Assembly: GCF_027257845.1 (NCBI RefSeq)
Contig: NZ_JAPVOT010000002.1
Coordinates: 248,001 to 312,000 of the forward strand
DNA length: 64,000 nt
Direction: 5' to 3'
DNA from: Alteromonas sp. BMJM2
Lineage (GTDB): Bacteria > Pseudomonadota > Gammaproteobacteria > Enterobacterales > Alteromonadaceae
The position numbers were made by a program, and so were the translations under genes. The notes beneath the pieces are model-generated. The model was not told where the DNA came from and did no database searches. It saw nothing but the letters and a program-made list of their open reading frames with translations. The first letter of the stretch is position 1, and each line of letters begins with the position of its first letter. Of the stretch, positions 54,716-64,000 are shown in pieces.

Positions 54716-57397
54716 TTACTGAGCTGCTATTTCTACATTATCAATACGATATACAGCGCCATTACCTGTATCCCAAGTAGGGAACATCATAAGGACGTTG
54801 ATTGCACTGATATCTAAGCCTGCATCGTAAAGCGTTTGCAGCGGGAACGTGTATGTCTGCCACTCGCCTTCAACAGGCTCTGCACCTTCAAGGCTTGATG
54901 ACATTGGCAGCTCTACCGCAGAAGACGCGCCGATAGACTCAATTTTAAATAACCACTGGCCTGATGTATCAATAGGCATTGCGCTTACTTTCATTTCAAA
55001 GCGAACTACGCCAGTTGAAAGTAGTGCAGATGCGTCGTAAGACACCTCTTCATCAGCAAGGAAACCCATTACCGTTGGTGTTTCACCAATTCTGAATTCA
55101 GCCACTGTACCGTGCTCAGCGTCGTCTACTTCTTCTGTTGGTGTTGAACCACCACAGCAATCCCAGATAGACCATTGCTCAGCTGCGGTATCAGCGAAAA
55201 TGTTCAAGCCTCCAGCTGGCGTTTCGTTGCCGCTGTCAGGGTGGAAGAACTTCGCATTATCAACACGGTATACCGCGCCTTCACCTGTACTCCACGCTGG
55301 GAATATCATGATGACGTCAATACCGCTTACATCTAAACCGCGAGATTGAAGATCGGCAATGGAGAACGTGTAAGTCTGCCACTCACCTTCAACTGGGGCT
55401 TGACCTTCTACACTGTCGGCAAGTGGAAGCTCAACGGCAGTGGCAGCATCATTGGATTCAACTTTGAATACCCAAGTAGAGTCTGGGTTAGTTGGTGCGC
55501 TTACCACTCTCATTTCGAACTGCAGTAAACCACCATCAGTAAGTGCAGTGGCGTCAAATGGTGTTGCACCACCGCCATCAATTGAACGAGTGGTAAAGCC
55601 CATTACTGTTGGCTCTGCACCTATACGGAATTCAGCAGTAAGACCGTGCTCTTCATCATCCATTTCTTCAGTTGGTGTTGAACCGCCACAGCAATCCCAC
55701 ATTGGCCAATTTGGATTTTGTCCATCTTCGAAGATAGTGAGCTCAGGGTATGACGCACCGCCTTCTTGTGAAATTTCAACGTTGGCCATGCGATATACCG
55801 CACCGCTGCCTGTATCCCATAATGGGAATACCATGATTACGTCGATGGCACTGGTGTCTAGGCCTGCCTCTGCTAATACACTCAGTGGGAATTCGTACGA
55901 CTCCCATATGCCTTGTTCAGGTGTGTCGCCCGCAACGTCAGCAGGTCCAACATAGCCATCCATCAAAGGAAGTTCAGCGAAAGTAGAGCCTTCAGAGCTC
56001 TCAACTTTAAACAACCAAGACGTTGTTGCATTGTTTGGTAAAGCAACCGCTTTAAGGTCGAACTTAATGCTGCCTGTTTCTTCCATTGGTGACGCGTCAA
56101 ACGGTGAAGCTTGACCGTCAGGGTCGGTGATAAACGCTGAACGGCTAATGAAACCCATTACCGTTGGCGCATCGCCAATACTAAATTCAAATACCTGACC
56201 TTCATCTGCATCTTCAACGAGTGCGGGTGTAGAGCCACCACAGCAATCCCATGCAGGCCAGTTTGGATTAGGTGTACCGTCAAAAATAGTAAGGTTTTGA
56301 GCGATTCCAGTAGAAGGTGGAGATGGAATGGGCGCTGCACCTTCAACTAATGCATCTTCAAGTGAGTCGTAACCTGGACGAACGGTTTCGCAGCCTTTAC
56401 CTGTCATTGGGTCTGAACCACACTCGTATACTCGAACGTAATCGACTTCTAGGCTTTGACCTTCTGCAAATGCGTCGGCATCGATACCGGTTTCATTGAC
56501 AGATTCAGGCCATGCTCCACCAACAGCGAGGTTCAAAATAAGGTAAAACTCTTGGTCGAATGGTGCATTGTCCCAGTGTGTTGTTAACTCGCCTGTGCCT
56601 TGTTCGAAGTATTCTGCATACCAGCCACGGTGTGAAAGGCCAGTTGCTTCGCCTTTACTGTTTTCACGCACTTCAGAGCGACGTTGAGTGGCATACAGGT
56701 AACCATCCATATACCAACGAATTTCGCCTTCTTGCCATTCAATAGCATAGGTATGGAAGTCGTCGGCAGGGTTCTCGCCACTAGGTAGTGAGTAAGCTTG
56801 GCCCGAACTGTCGTTGTTCGGCCACTCTTGACCGTAGTGAAGTGTGCCGTAGATATGATTTTCAGGGTTGCCGTCAATGTCTGCTGCTTTTAGATTAACC
56901 GCTTCCATGATGTCGATTTCACCAGAGCGAGGCCATCCACCGTATACTTCATCTGTTGGCATCATCCAAAATGCTGGCCAAGAACCTTGTCCTTCCGGCA
57001 TTTTTGCTCGCATTTCGATGCGACCGTATTTGAAATCACCTTTATAACGGGTATTCAGTCGCGCAGAAGTATAGGGCTTTGGTGCACCTTCTTCTGCTGG
57101 AAGCGCGACTATGTTTAACGTGCCGTCCTCAACAAAAGAGTTGCTTTCACTTTCTGTGTAGCACTGAGCTTCATTGTTGCCACCGCCGGCGCAATTTACT
57201 TCGTGAGTCCATTTGTTCTCATCAATGCTTGAGCCGTCAAATTCGTCGCTCCATACAAGCTGCCAATCTGACACTGGTGCAGAGGCGTCTACCGCCTCTA
57301 TATCAGTAGATGTGGTGGCACCGCCCCCACAGCCAAATAGGGTTGTGACTGACAACGCGGCAGCTATCCGCGTAATTTTCGATGCATGTTTAGTCAT
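54716..57397 (-). CDS. GH16 laminarinase lipoprotein with three tandem C-terminal repeats
   Basis: 893 residues. Lipobox LFGC (Cys23). The GH16 domain (about 45-330) has WSDEFDG, the catalytic GEIDIMEAV (nucleophile Glu160, helper Asp162, acid/base Glu165) and HYGQEWP, typical of bacterial endo-beta-1,3-glucanases. Then come three repeats of about 165-175 residues (369-545, 553-718, 731-893). Each starts LTIF/LNIF with W-x-x-W-D-C-C-G-G-S-T-P (DCC at 384, 568 and 746) and ends near IDVIMxFPxWxTGxGAVYR; they look like carbohydrate-binding modules. Operators lie upstream; TonB receptor gene downstream. Confidence 0.93.
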   Translation of the reverse strand: MTKHASKITRIAAALSVTTLFGCGGGATTSTDIEAVDASAPVSDWQLVWSDEFDGSSIDENKWTHEVNCAGGGNNEAQCYTESESNSFVEDGTLNIVALPAEEGAPKPYTSARLNTRYKGDFKYGRIEMRAKMPEGQGSWPAFWMMPTDEVYGGWPRSGEIDIMEAVNLKAADIDGNPENHIYGTLHYGQEWPNNDSSGQAYSLPSGENPADDFHTYAIEWQEGEIRWYMDGYLYATQRRSEVRENSKGEATGLSHRGWYAEYFEQGTGELTTHWDNAPFDQEFYLILNLAVGGAWPESVNETGIDADAFAEGQSLEVDYVRVYECGSDPMTGKGCETVRPGYDSLEDALVEGAAPIPSPPSTGIAQNLTIFDGTPNPNWPAWDCCGGSTPALVEDADEGQVFEFSIGDAPTVMGFISRSAFITDPDGQASPFDASPMEETGSIKFDLKAVALPNNATTSWLFKVESSEGSTFAELPLMDGYVGPADVAGDTPEQGIWESYEFPLSVLAEAGLDTSAIDVIMVFPLWDTGSGAVYRMANVEISQEGGASYPELTIFEDGQNPNWPMWDCCGGSTPTEEMDDEEHGLTAEFRIGAEPTVMGFTTRSIDGGGATPFDATALTDGGLLQFEMRVVSAPTNPDSTWVFKVESNDAATAVELPLADSVEGQAPVEGEWQTYTFSIADLQSRGLDVSGIDVIMIFPAWSTGEGAVYRVDNAKFFHPDSGNETPAGGLNIFADTAAEQWSIWDCCGGSTPTEEVDDAEHGTVAEFRIGETPTVMGFLADEEVSYDASALLSTGVVRFEMKVSAMPIDTSGQWLFKIESIGASSAVELPMSSSLEGAEPVEGEWQTYTFPLQTLYDAGLDISAINVLMMFPTWDTGNGAVYRIDNVEIAAQ

Positions 57398-57479
57398 TGC
57401 TTTCAGCCTTGCTATAAATGTGTTGTTAAGTGTGTCGTTGAGTGTTTATTAACGACAGCCGCGATGGCTTTTGTGTTTT

Positions 57480-57493
57480 TGAAAGCGCTTACA
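57480..57493. promoter_or_regulatory. LacI-type operator upstream of GH16
   Basis: TGAAAGCGCTTACA, one change from the perfect palindrome in the GH1/MFS spacer; about 83 bp upstream of the GH16 start. Confidence 0.72.
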
Positions 57494-57513
57494 AAATCAA
57501 TCGAGCTGTTTTT

Positions 57514-57527
57514 TGGAAGCGCTTACA
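57514..57527. promoter_or_regulatory. Second LacI-type operator upstream of GH16
   Basis: TGGAAGCGCTTACA, 34 bp from the first, similar to the 31-bp spacing of the pair at 43187 and 43218. Confidence 0.7.
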
Positions 57528-58072
57528 TTTCGCTAAATGTAAGCGAGCGCAACGAAAAGATCAATCATCTTTTCAACTTTTTAACATTAAAGCTGTTAAA
57601 GAATTACCATATCGATAACATTTGTTGTAAATGCCATCGCTGTTTGGATAGCGCTTTTAACGATAAGTGCTACCGGTTTTGTTACTCTATGTTTATGAAT
57701 TTATTAAATAAAAGTGGGTTTTAAATAATTCTTTGAAAAAGCGCATAAACTGAAAATGAGTGAAGAGCGCATGTTAAGTGATTGTGTTATCCCAGTTTTG
57801 TGAAAATTATGTTTATTATCGCCATCACGAATAGACTAAAGTGTTAATAATCCGTTTTTGGGCGGGATAATTTGCAGTCTTTGTTAAAGGTGGGTCGTGA
57901 AAATGTGTCTCTGAGATAGTGATTCATGAAATTAATCGACAATAGTGTTTTATATAAGGTGTAAGCAGAGCCTATAGTTAAAGCAGCCAGTTGATGTTTA
58001 AGCTATGTTTTACTTTATAACCCCGCTGTGAAAACACTTTTATTAGCCTAACTGTAAATGGAAAGATTCTCT

Positions 58073-59035
58073 ATGCACCATCATCATGGACATTCACGCT
58101 CAGGCCATTCCCACAAGGACCATGCAAGCGAAGATAGCCAACGAATTGGGTGGGCATTTTGGTTAAATTTCATCTTTACCATTATAGAATTTATAGGAGG
58201 GTGGCTAACAAACAGTGTCGCAATCATGGCTGACGCCGTGCACGATTTAGGTGATTCTTTATCTATCGGGCTAGCATGGTACTTAAGTAAGTTAGGTCAC
58301 AAAGCGGCTACCGAAAAATATTCCTACGGATTTAAAAGGCTAAGCCTGCTGGGGGCTATGATAAACGGGATAATTTTAATTGTTGGTTCTGTATGGATAT
58401 TGTTTGAAGCCATTCCCCGGTTATACAAACCTGAAATGCCTGTTACTGAGGGCATGATAGCATTGGCAATATTAGGCATTGCAGTAAATGGGTTCGCCGC
58501 CTACAAACTCAGTGGCGGTCACTCCATGAACGAAAAAGTACTCAACTGGCATTTGATTGAAGATGTACTGGGTTGGGTCGCGGTGCTTTTCGTGGCTATT
58601 TTACTAGAGTTTGTGGACTGGCCTATTTTAGATCCTATTCTTTCCATTGTCTTTACCCTGTTTATCTCTATTAACGTTGTCCGGTATGTCATAAAAACAA
58701 TGAAGCTGTTCTTACAGGGCGTACCTGATTATGAGAGCCGCTTAGAAATTCGTAACACGCTGTTAGCGATTTCTCATGTTGAAGAAATTCACCATCTGCA
58801 CTTTTGGTCTCTTGATGGCGATCAGCATGTTTTAACGGCTCATTTGGTGATTGGATGTAGCGTTGATACGCAAACATTGCTCAAATTGAAGTCTGAGGTA
58901 GCAAAAAGTCTAGAGCCTTTTAGTTTGGCCCACACCACCATAGAGTTTGAATTGCCCGGTGAACCATGCCGAGATGAGAATGATCACCTCCACAGGCATT
59001 CCCATGACAATGCTCACGTGGAAATTGATAGTTGA
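58073..59035 (+). CDS. Cation diffusion facilitator (CzcD/ZitB-type zinc exporter)
   Basis: 320 residues from ATG 58073 (GGAAAG about 7 nt upstream); an ATG at 58058 adds five residues. Histidine-rich cytoplasmic ends (MHHHHGHSRSGHSHKDH and HLHRHSHDNAH), six membrane helices and the metal-binding NSVAIMADAVHDLGDS (H-x-x-x-D) plus WHLIEDVLGW (H-x-x-x-D) define it. It exports Zn(II), possibly Co(II) or Cd(II), in exchange for protons. Single-gene unit. Confidence 0.95.
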   Translation: MHHHHGHSRSGHSHKDHASEDSQRIGWAFWLNFIFTIIEFIGGWLTNSVAIMADAVHDLGDSLSIGLAWYLSKLGHKAATEKYSYGFKRLSLLGAMINGIILIVGSVWILFEAIPRLYKPEMPVTEGMIALAILGIAVNGFAAYKLSGGHSMNEKVLNWHLIEDVLGWVAVLFVAILLEFVDWPILDPILSIVFTLFISINVVRYVIKTMKLFLQGVPDYESRLEIRNTLLAISHVEEIHHLHFWSLDGDQHVLTAHLVIGCSVDTQTLLKLKSEVAKSLEPFSLAHTTIEFELPGEPCRDENDHLHRHSHDNAHVEIDS

Positions 59036-59067
59036 CGGCTTAAACGAGTAGCAAGGCAAACGTCGGT

Positions 59068-59820
59068 CTACAGCGTAACGTTTTGAATGATCAGCAGGCT
59101 GCCGCTTAACATGAGCATGAGTAAGGCCAGTGACTTGATATGTCTTGCAGAGACTTTTGCTGCTAGTAAACGGCCAATACGGGTAAAGACTAAAACGATG
59201 GGAACGGCAAAAAGTGTCGAAAGGACAATGTCGTAAGAGGGCAGCGTACCAAAGGGCACCACGATTAAACGCATTAGCGACGTTAAGCAGAAAAAAGCGA
59301 GTAAGGTAATGCGTATCTCTGTAATCGACCACTGCTGTCTGTAGCATTGAAATACCACAGGGGGGCCAAACGTAGAAAAAAGCCCGCCCACAAGTCCACT
59401 CATTGCGCCGGCGACACCAAATCCTATTGAAGATTTAGAGCCCTCAGCGGCACTTCGTTTAATAACGAGCAGCCCGCAACACAGTAAAATAACACTGCCT
59501 AACATAATATTAAGCCAGTGGGACATAGACTGAGAGAGGTATTCCAGCAAAACGTATCCCACAGCCATAAATGGAATTGCAGTAACAAGTAGTATGTTGA
59601 AGGCGCGTTTGTTCACATGATGGGTGTTTTTAAAGACCAAACTAACAGAGTTAAATAAACTCAAAAAGCTTACTAAAAACGTTGTTGCCGTTAGCGGCAT
59701 AATATTGAGCAGTGTGAAGCTTGAGACAACGATTAAACCAAAGCCAAAACCACTTAGGGTTTGCAACAATGTGGCTACGCCGAGAAGCGCAAATGTTAAA
59801 AAAAGTGTCTCAATAACCAT
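59068..59820 (-). CDS. TauE/SafE family sulfite/anion permease
   Basis: 250 residues, about eight membrane helices, with the family pattern LSGFGFGLIVVSSFTLL in the first half and the repeat GAMSGLVGGLFSTFGPPVVF in the second. Members move sulfite, sulfoacetate or other organosulfur anions across the inner membrane. No sulfonate-degrading genes are nearby. Convergent with the CDF gene. Confidence 0.88.
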   Translation of the reverse strand: MVIETLFLTFALLGVATLLQTLSGFGFGLIVVSSFTLLNIMPLTATTFLVSFLSLFNSVSLVFKNTHHVNKRAFNILLVTAIPFMAVGYVLLEYLSQSMSHWLNIMLGSVILLCCGLLVIKRSAAEGSKSSIGFGVAGAMSGLVGGLFSTFGPPVVFQCYRQQWSITEIRITLLAFFCLTSLMRLIVVPFGTLPSYDIVLSTLFAVPIVLVFTRIGRLLAAKVSARHIKSLALLMLMLSGSLLIIQNVTL

Positions 59821-60144
59821 GTGAAAGACTCACCAGTAAATGTAGTTGACGATGTAAAAATAAAGGCGTTGATATTGGGGGGACCTTAGTGACTATATTA
59901 ACGCGTTTTCGTGAGCCTCAGGTGTAATTTATGAGTCTTTGTATGCCATTCACCGTAAATGGCTGGCGCTGCGTAAAGCGCTATACTTACGCATATTTTA
60001 TTAAAGAGGTAGGTAAAACGGTCGATACTTTTACAACATGTAAATACGGTTTTATTGCCGTCTTCGACTTCAGGTTAATAGTCACAGCTGTTTCTTTTCT
60101 GTTACTCTGAGTACTACGAACAACACTAATTTTCGGAAAAATAT
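59821..60144. promoter_or_regulatory. Divergent spacer TauE / chemoreceptor with inverted repeat
   Basis: 324 bp. GCGTAA at 59971 and TTACGC at 59987 form an inverted repeat around AGCGCTATAC, overlapping a TATACT -10-like hexamer. A regulator site is possible but unsupported otherwise. Confidence 0.35.
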
Positions 60145-61230
60145 ATGTTTGTTTCACGCGGTAAGTATGATGAAAAAGAGGCGTTAGCTACTCAACTAGA
60201 GACGCGTCTACAAGAAACCCTAGATAGAGTCGCAGTATTGGAAGCTGAAAATACTTCGCTGGCAAACGAAGTTGAACATCTGCATGCAGCTTCTGCACAA
60301 ATGAACGATTCTGTTTTGCTCAAATGCATTGTCGATGCACTTCAGCAAATTGAAGGTATTCGAGAGTCAGTTCTAACCGCTTACCACAGCATAGATTCAG
60401 AAAATCAATCTATTGCAGATATTGATAGTCTGTTCACTCGCTCAGCTTCCACGCTAAGTAATATCGTCACTGATATGAGTGGTTTGAATGTGCAGATGGG
60501 GAGTATGAGCGAGCGTATTTCAGGGCTTTCTACTACCGCTGACAATATCAATAAATTTGTTACTACTATCACGAGTATTTCAGATCAGACGAATTTGCTT
60601 GCACTCAATGCCGCTATTGAAGCAGCGCGAGCAGGCGATGCCGGCAGAGGATTTAGTGTTGTTGCCGACGAGGTAAGAGCCCTTGCCACCGAAACGAATA
60701 AGTCGGCCACCGAAGTATCTGAATTGGTTAATGGTATTATTCAAAGCACCGCTAAAGCGGTATCTGGCGTTAACGAGCTGCGTGGCAATAATGAAAATTT
60801 AGAAGCTGGAATTAATGAACTCAACGGAAGCTACGAAGGAATGGTGGCACATTGTTCAAGTATGAAGTCGACTATTACGAAAGGTTCATTTAGTACATTT
60901 ATTCAAACCGTTAAGCTAGATCACGTGGTCTGGAAAGCAGACGTTTATGCTGTGCTTTGTGGTTACAGCAATAAATCTGTGGCTGAATTGTCCGATCACT
61001 CAAGTTGCCGCCTTGGTCAGTGGTACAGAGAAAGTGCCAGTAGTAGTATCGGCAAGACTGTAGCGTTTAGAGAGCTCGATACGCCCCATGCAGCAGTTCA
61101 TCAAAGTGGTAAAGCGGCGATAGAAGCAAAACTGGCAGGCGATCAGACAAAATCCGATGCAAAGCTTATGGAAATGGAGCAAGCGAGTGGGCGAGTCATG
61201 CAACTGCTCGACACATTAGCGGGTTATTAG
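60145..61230 (+). CDS. Soluble methyl-accepting chemoreceptor with C-terminal CZB domain
   Basis: 361 residues without signal peptide or membrane helix. An N-terminal coiled coil is followed by the signalling hairpin [37 protein letters not shown] and a C-terminal CZB domain ([40 protein letters not shown]), whose His3/Cys set binds zinc. CZB receptors sense zinc or oxidants such as hypochlorite at the cell interior. It is followed by a soluble histidine kinase, 65 nt later. Confidence 0.95.
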   Translation: MFVSRGKYDEKEALATQLETRLQETLDRVAVLEAENTSLANEVEHLHAASAQMNDSVLLKCIVDALQQIEGIRESVLTAYHSIDSENQSIADIDSLFTRSASTLSNIVTDMSGLNVQMGSMSERISGLSTTADNINKFVTTITSISDQTNLLALNAAIEAARAGDAGRGFSVVADEVRALATETNKSATEVSELVNGIIQSTAKAVSGVNELRGNNENLEAGINELNGSYEGMVAHCSSMKSTITKGSFSTFIQTVKLDHVVWKADVYAVLCGYSNKSVAELSDHSSCRLGQWYRESASSSIGKTVAFRELDTPHAAVHQSGKAAIEAKLAGDQTKSDAKLMEMEQASGRVMQLLDTLAGY

Positions 61231-61295
61231 CGGTAATATTGTTTGTGCGAGTACGCATAATAGATAACCCATACAGGCTTGAGGGTAGTTGACGC

Positions 61296-62813
61296 GTGGG
61301 TGATGAGAATGACAACATTGCAAACCATAAAATAAGCGAGCTTGAGGCGCGCGTTAACTCATTGGAGCGACAGCTCAAACGCCAAAAGCTAGCGCGGCAA
61401 AGTGCAGAAGCATTTTTGGAAACCTACTCTCAAGATGCTTACTTAGCAAATCAAGCCCTCAGAAAATCCCTTCAGGCCTCCAAACAAAGAGAGCGAGAAT
61501 TACTTTACTTGAGTCGTTCAGCTTCTCAACTTGGCGCTAACAGCTCAGTGGCGTCTTTTATCTACTCTGCATTAGAGTCTGCCGTCGAATTTTGTCAGGC
61601 AAGCTGCGGTAAAGCGATTATCGTTAAAAACGGTAAAGTGATCATGGGTAATGATGACAAAGTGCTAACTTTTGATAGAGGGTGGGTTGAGGCGCCGGCG
61701 CTTTCTTCACTTATTTTGGATGAACTTCCGTTAACGCTGACAGAAAGTTACTCGCATTGGTGTGTCAATGCTGTAGAGCGACCGGATGTAGAGTGTGAGG
61801 CCCGTGTTATTCATTTCATGCACCAGCTTTCAGGTGACGAATTTGCCTGGCTAGCCCTATTAACCGCTGATGACAACTTAGAGGAAGAAACCCTTTATAT
61901 TCTCGATACAACTAAGCATTACTTAAACTTTGGTCTTCGTGATAAGGACAAATCCCATCAGCTGAGTAGTCAAAAAGCTGCCATTTCTTCTATGGAAAAA
62001 GACCGAAAGCATCTTGAGGAGAGGTTGGTCAGCGCTGATAAAATGGCAATGTTAGGCCAGCTTGCAGCCGGTATTGCCCACGAAATAAATAACCCTATAG
62101 GTTACGTTCGAAGTAATACCGCAGTAGCGAAAGATATATTCAATGATTACCAGAGTGCACTAGATCAGATTGGAGACTTGTGTCGCGATGCGGGCGGTCA
62201 TATAGCTGAAACCTTTCAAAAATTGGAAAAGGACTTCTCATTAGAAGATAGTGCAAAAGATATTGCGGAGATGTTTGAGGAATCCTCAGAAGGGATCGAA
62301 CGGATAATAGATATAGTAAAAGCATTGCGAAGCTTTTCATACCCCAGTTCGGGAAATCTAGCGGATATCAGCGCGACAGAAGCAATGCAAACGGCAATCA
62401 AACTAACGAATAACCTGCACCGCTATAAAAATACCGTCAATTTCAATGCGCCTGAGCACGATATACTATTTAAAGGTAATGCCGGTCAAATTCAGCAGGT
62501 GCTTGTTAACTTTTTAACCAATGCCATTTACGCCACTGCACAAGGTAAAAGTATAACGTTAAGTATTGAAGTGGACGGACCTAAAGTACGCCTGATTGTA
62601 GAAGATGAAGGTGAAGGTATGTCCCCTGAAGTGCTCAATAAAATATTTACGCCTTTCTTTACCACTAAGCCTCCTGGCGATGGAACAGGGTTAGGTATGT
62701 CAATTTCACTGACTATTGTCGAAGAGCATAATGGAACGGTAGATATATACAGTACTGAGGGTGTGGGCACTCGGGTAGTTGTTACTTTTCCAATCGCGAC
62801 AGGGGATAGTTAG
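61296..62813 (+). CDS. Soluble sensor histidine kinase
   Basis: 505 residues from a GTG with GAGGG about 9 nt upstream. No membrane segment. N-terminal coiled coil (HKISELEARVNSLERQLKRQ), a GAF-like sensory region (about 75-225), a second coiled coil, then AAGIAHEINNPIGYVRSN (His262) and HATPase blocks NFLTNAIYATAQG, VEDEGEGM, FFTTKPPGDGTGLGMSI. It would phosphorylate an unlinked response regulator. Probable operon with the CZB receptor; both are cytosolic. Confidence 0.92.
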   Translation: MGDENDNIANHKISELEARVNSLERQLKRQKLARQSAEAFLETYSQDAYLANQALRKSLQASKQRERELLYLSRSASQLGANSSVASFIYSALESAVEFCQASCGKAIIVKNGKVIMGNDDKVLTFDRGWVEAPALSSLILDELPLTLTESYSHWCVNAVERPDVECEARVIHFMHQLSGDEFAWLALLTADDNLEEETLYILDTTKHYLNFGLRDKDKSHQLSSQKAAISSMEKDRKHLEERLVSADKMAMLGQLAAGIAHEINNPIGYVRSNTAVAKDIFNDYQSALDQIGDLCRDAGGHIAETFQKLEKDFSLEDSAKDIAEMFEESSEGIERIIDIVKALRSFSYPSSGNLADISATEAMQTAIKLTNNLHRYKNTVNFNAPEHDILFKGNAGQIQQVLVNFLTNAIYATAQGKSITLSIEVDGPKVRLIVEDEGEGMSPEVLNKIFTPFFTTKPPGDGTGLGMSISLTIVEEHNGTVDIYSTEGVGTRVVVTFPIATGDS

Positions 62814-63035
62814 TTTTTTCACCAAATTCTTATGTCGACTGCAATCTTTGCAGCATTCCTTAGGTATTTGTCCTTGCTTCACATGCTCCCTCCTCTGTCA
62901 AAACGCTGCAGCTAACCTTAATACGCGCTAAAGTTTCTTTAAAACTAGACGTTAACTAATATTGTTCTAGTCTTAAGTATTAGGAAGCAGTGTCGCATCA
63001 GCAGCACTGATGAGTTTTAGTGGAGCCCGCGTTTA

Positions 63036-64000
63036 ATGAGAAATAATCAGCCAGTTACTCAAAAAGAGTACAAGTTTCCTTCCCACTTCAGACTAATTTC
63101 GTCAACTGACCGGCGAGGGGTGATTCAGCATTGCAACGATGAATTTGTTGAAGCAAGTGGATTTGAGCGCGATGAGTTAATTGGTAAAAACCATAACTTA
63201 ATTCGCCATCCTGATATGCCACCCTCAGTATTTAAAGAAATGTGGTCAACCCTTGAGTCTGGACAATGCTGGCTTGGATTGGTTAAAAATAGACGCAAAA
63301 ATGGTGATCACTATTGGGTGTCTGCATTTGTCACGCCAGTCTACGATAAATCGACTATTGTGGGTTATGAATCAGTAAGGGTTCCAGCGCTAGCAGAGGA
63401 AGTGCAGCGTGCAACAGACATGTACGAGCGAATTCGCGCCGGCAAATCTGCAACATCAGTGTCTCATCAAATTGCACAGCGCTTTGGTCACGTTTGGCCC
63501 TCTCTACTGATTGGCCTTATTGCGGTGGCAGCGGTTTGGTTCACATCTAATGCAATAGCAGCAGCTATTTCATTCATTGCTTTGTTAGTGCTTATTAGTG
63601 CTCAGGCAGCGAAAACGCGAAGTGAGTGGGCAGAATTTCTTACGTTAAGCCCCGAAAGTTATAGTAATGATATTGTGGCTCAGACGTATTTTGCAGACGC
63701 CCCTCATATTGCACAGGCAAAACTGGTTCTTGGCTGTGAACTTGCCCGAATGCGAACAGCGCTTACCCGAATAAAAGATGCGTCAGCGGGGCTTGAAACT
63801 GTATCGCGAACTACTCACACTCAAGCTGAAAATACCAGTGCAGCCGTGGTACAGCAAAACCAGGCTACACAGCAAATAGCATCTGCGGTCACGCAAATGA
63901 GCCAAGCTATTCAAGAGGTTGCTGAGCGCGTAGAAAGCAATGCAAAGAGTGCGAAAACCGCAGCAATGAATGTGGATATGGGTAACCAAAAAGCCGAAGA
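63036..64000 (+). CDS. Aer-like PAS chemoreceptor, 3' end cut by window
   Basis: At least 321 codons from ATG 63036 (GGAG upstream), running off the window. A PAS domain of the Aer type (STDRRGVIQHCNDEFVEASGF, LIRHPDMPPSVFKEMW, WLGLVKNRRKNGDHYWVSAF) is followed by two adjacent membrane helices (about 150-195) and the start of the signalling region with repeated QNQATQQIASAVTQMSQA. It probably binds FAD or haem and steers movement by redox or oxygen state. The signalling tip lies outside the window. Confidence 0.9.
   Translation, partial: MRNNQPVTQKEYKFPSHFRLISSTDRRGVIQHCNDEFVEASGFERDELIGKNHNLIRHPDMPPSVFKEMWSTLESGQCWLGLVKNRRKNGDHYWVSAFVTPVYDKSTIVGYESVRVPALAEEVQRATDMYERIRAGKSATSVSHQIAQRFGHVWPSLLIGLIAVAAVWFTSNAIAAAISFIALLVLISAQAAKTRSEWAEFLTLSPESYSNDIVAQTYFADAPHIAQAKLVLGCELARMRTALTRIKDASAGLETVSRTTHTQAENTSAAVVQQNQATQQIASAVTQMSQAIQEVAERVESNAKSAKTAAMNVDMGNQKAE

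Larger units (their letters stand above)
57398..58072. other. 675-bp spacer upstream of GH16 and CDF genes
   Basis: It holds the GH16 promoter with two LacI-type palindromes and, toward 58072, the CDF promoter. A further degenerate copy (GGATAGCGCTTTTA, near 57646) may be a weak third site. No gene seen. Confidence 0.5.

Noticed and set aside
55440..55955. 171-residue plus-strand frame opposite GH16
   Set aside because: Antisense shadow of the Ser/Pro/Thr-rich repeat region of GH16; no ribosome site or recognisable domain.
59971..59992. Another LacI-type operator
   Set aside because: The AGCGCT core is present, but the flanks form a different inverted repeat (GCGTAA/TTACGC) and the adjacent genes are unrelated to glucan use.

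Overview
The window looks like a piece of chromosome from an Alteromonas-type marine gammaproteobacterium. This is judged from gene content (many large TonB-dependent receptors, a laminarin-type polysaccharide locus, VPAPS-type C-terminal sorting signal, CZB chemoreceptor) and protein style, not from a search. No rRNA, tRNA, CRISPR array, insertion sequence or integrase was recognised.

Layout. (1) 1-10055: a surface-polysaccharide locus. A 5'-truncated sulfotransferase on + faces a compact minus-strand operon reading PHP-type tyrosine phosphatase, nucleotidyltransferase, GT26 glycosyltransferase, Wzy-like polymerase, GT4 glycosyltransferase, unknown GT-like protein, flippase and beta-helix protein. 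The distal part (about 1-7400) is visibly AT-richer than the rest. (2) 10091-15759: a lasso-peptide biosynthetic cluster. It has a 50-codon precursor gene at 10158-10310 (minus), a PqqD-like B1, a transglutaminase-like B2, an asparagine-synthetase-like cyclase and an ABC exporter. The precursor sits 22 nt behind a PEP-CTERM-like secreted protein gene and is closed by an intrinsic terminator. This is the most interesting part of the window. (3) 15948-20037: a sensory operon (substrate-binding protein, hybrid histidine kinase, GGDEF cyclase). (4) 20181-35434: mostly housekeeping and envelope genes: MDR oxidoreductase, FadL-like porin, membrane-anchored nucleoside phosphorylase-like lipoprotein, DUF2721, TonB receptor, NDH-2-like dehydrogenase, YceI with cytochrome b561, an orphan Xre/MbcA/ParS-like protein, alpha/beta hydrolase, ArfB, CsbD and an MFS exporter. 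(5) 36233-38867: an OprC/NosA-like, probably copper, TonB receptor with a DUF2946-like partner. (6) 39125-57397: a beta-glucan (laminarin) utilisation locus: sugar porter, LacI regulator, GH1, glucose-type MFS, GH3, then after an inserted CsgG/DUF4810/DUF799 lipoprotein triad and a siderophore receptor, a carbohydrate TonB receptor and a GH16 laminarinase with three tandem C-terminal repeats. Near-identical palindromes (TGTAAGCGCTTACA type) lie in the GH1/MFS divergent promoter and upstream of GH16, linking both halves to the LacI regulator. (7) 58073-64000: CDF metal exporter, TauE/SafE permease, soluble CZB chemoreceptor, soluble histidine kinase, and an Aer-like PAS chemoreceptor cut by the window end.

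How the parts work together (inference). The glucan locus would cut laminarin outside the cell (GH16), import oligomers (TonB receptor), finish hydrolysis (GH3, GH1) and take up glucose (two MFS porters) under LacI control. The lasso cluster would bind the leader of the precursor with B1, cleave it with B2, close an 8- or 9-residue macrolactam with the cyclase and export the product by the ABC transporter. Its location inside a polysaccharide locus and its coupling to a PEP-CTERM-like protein are unusual and unexplained.
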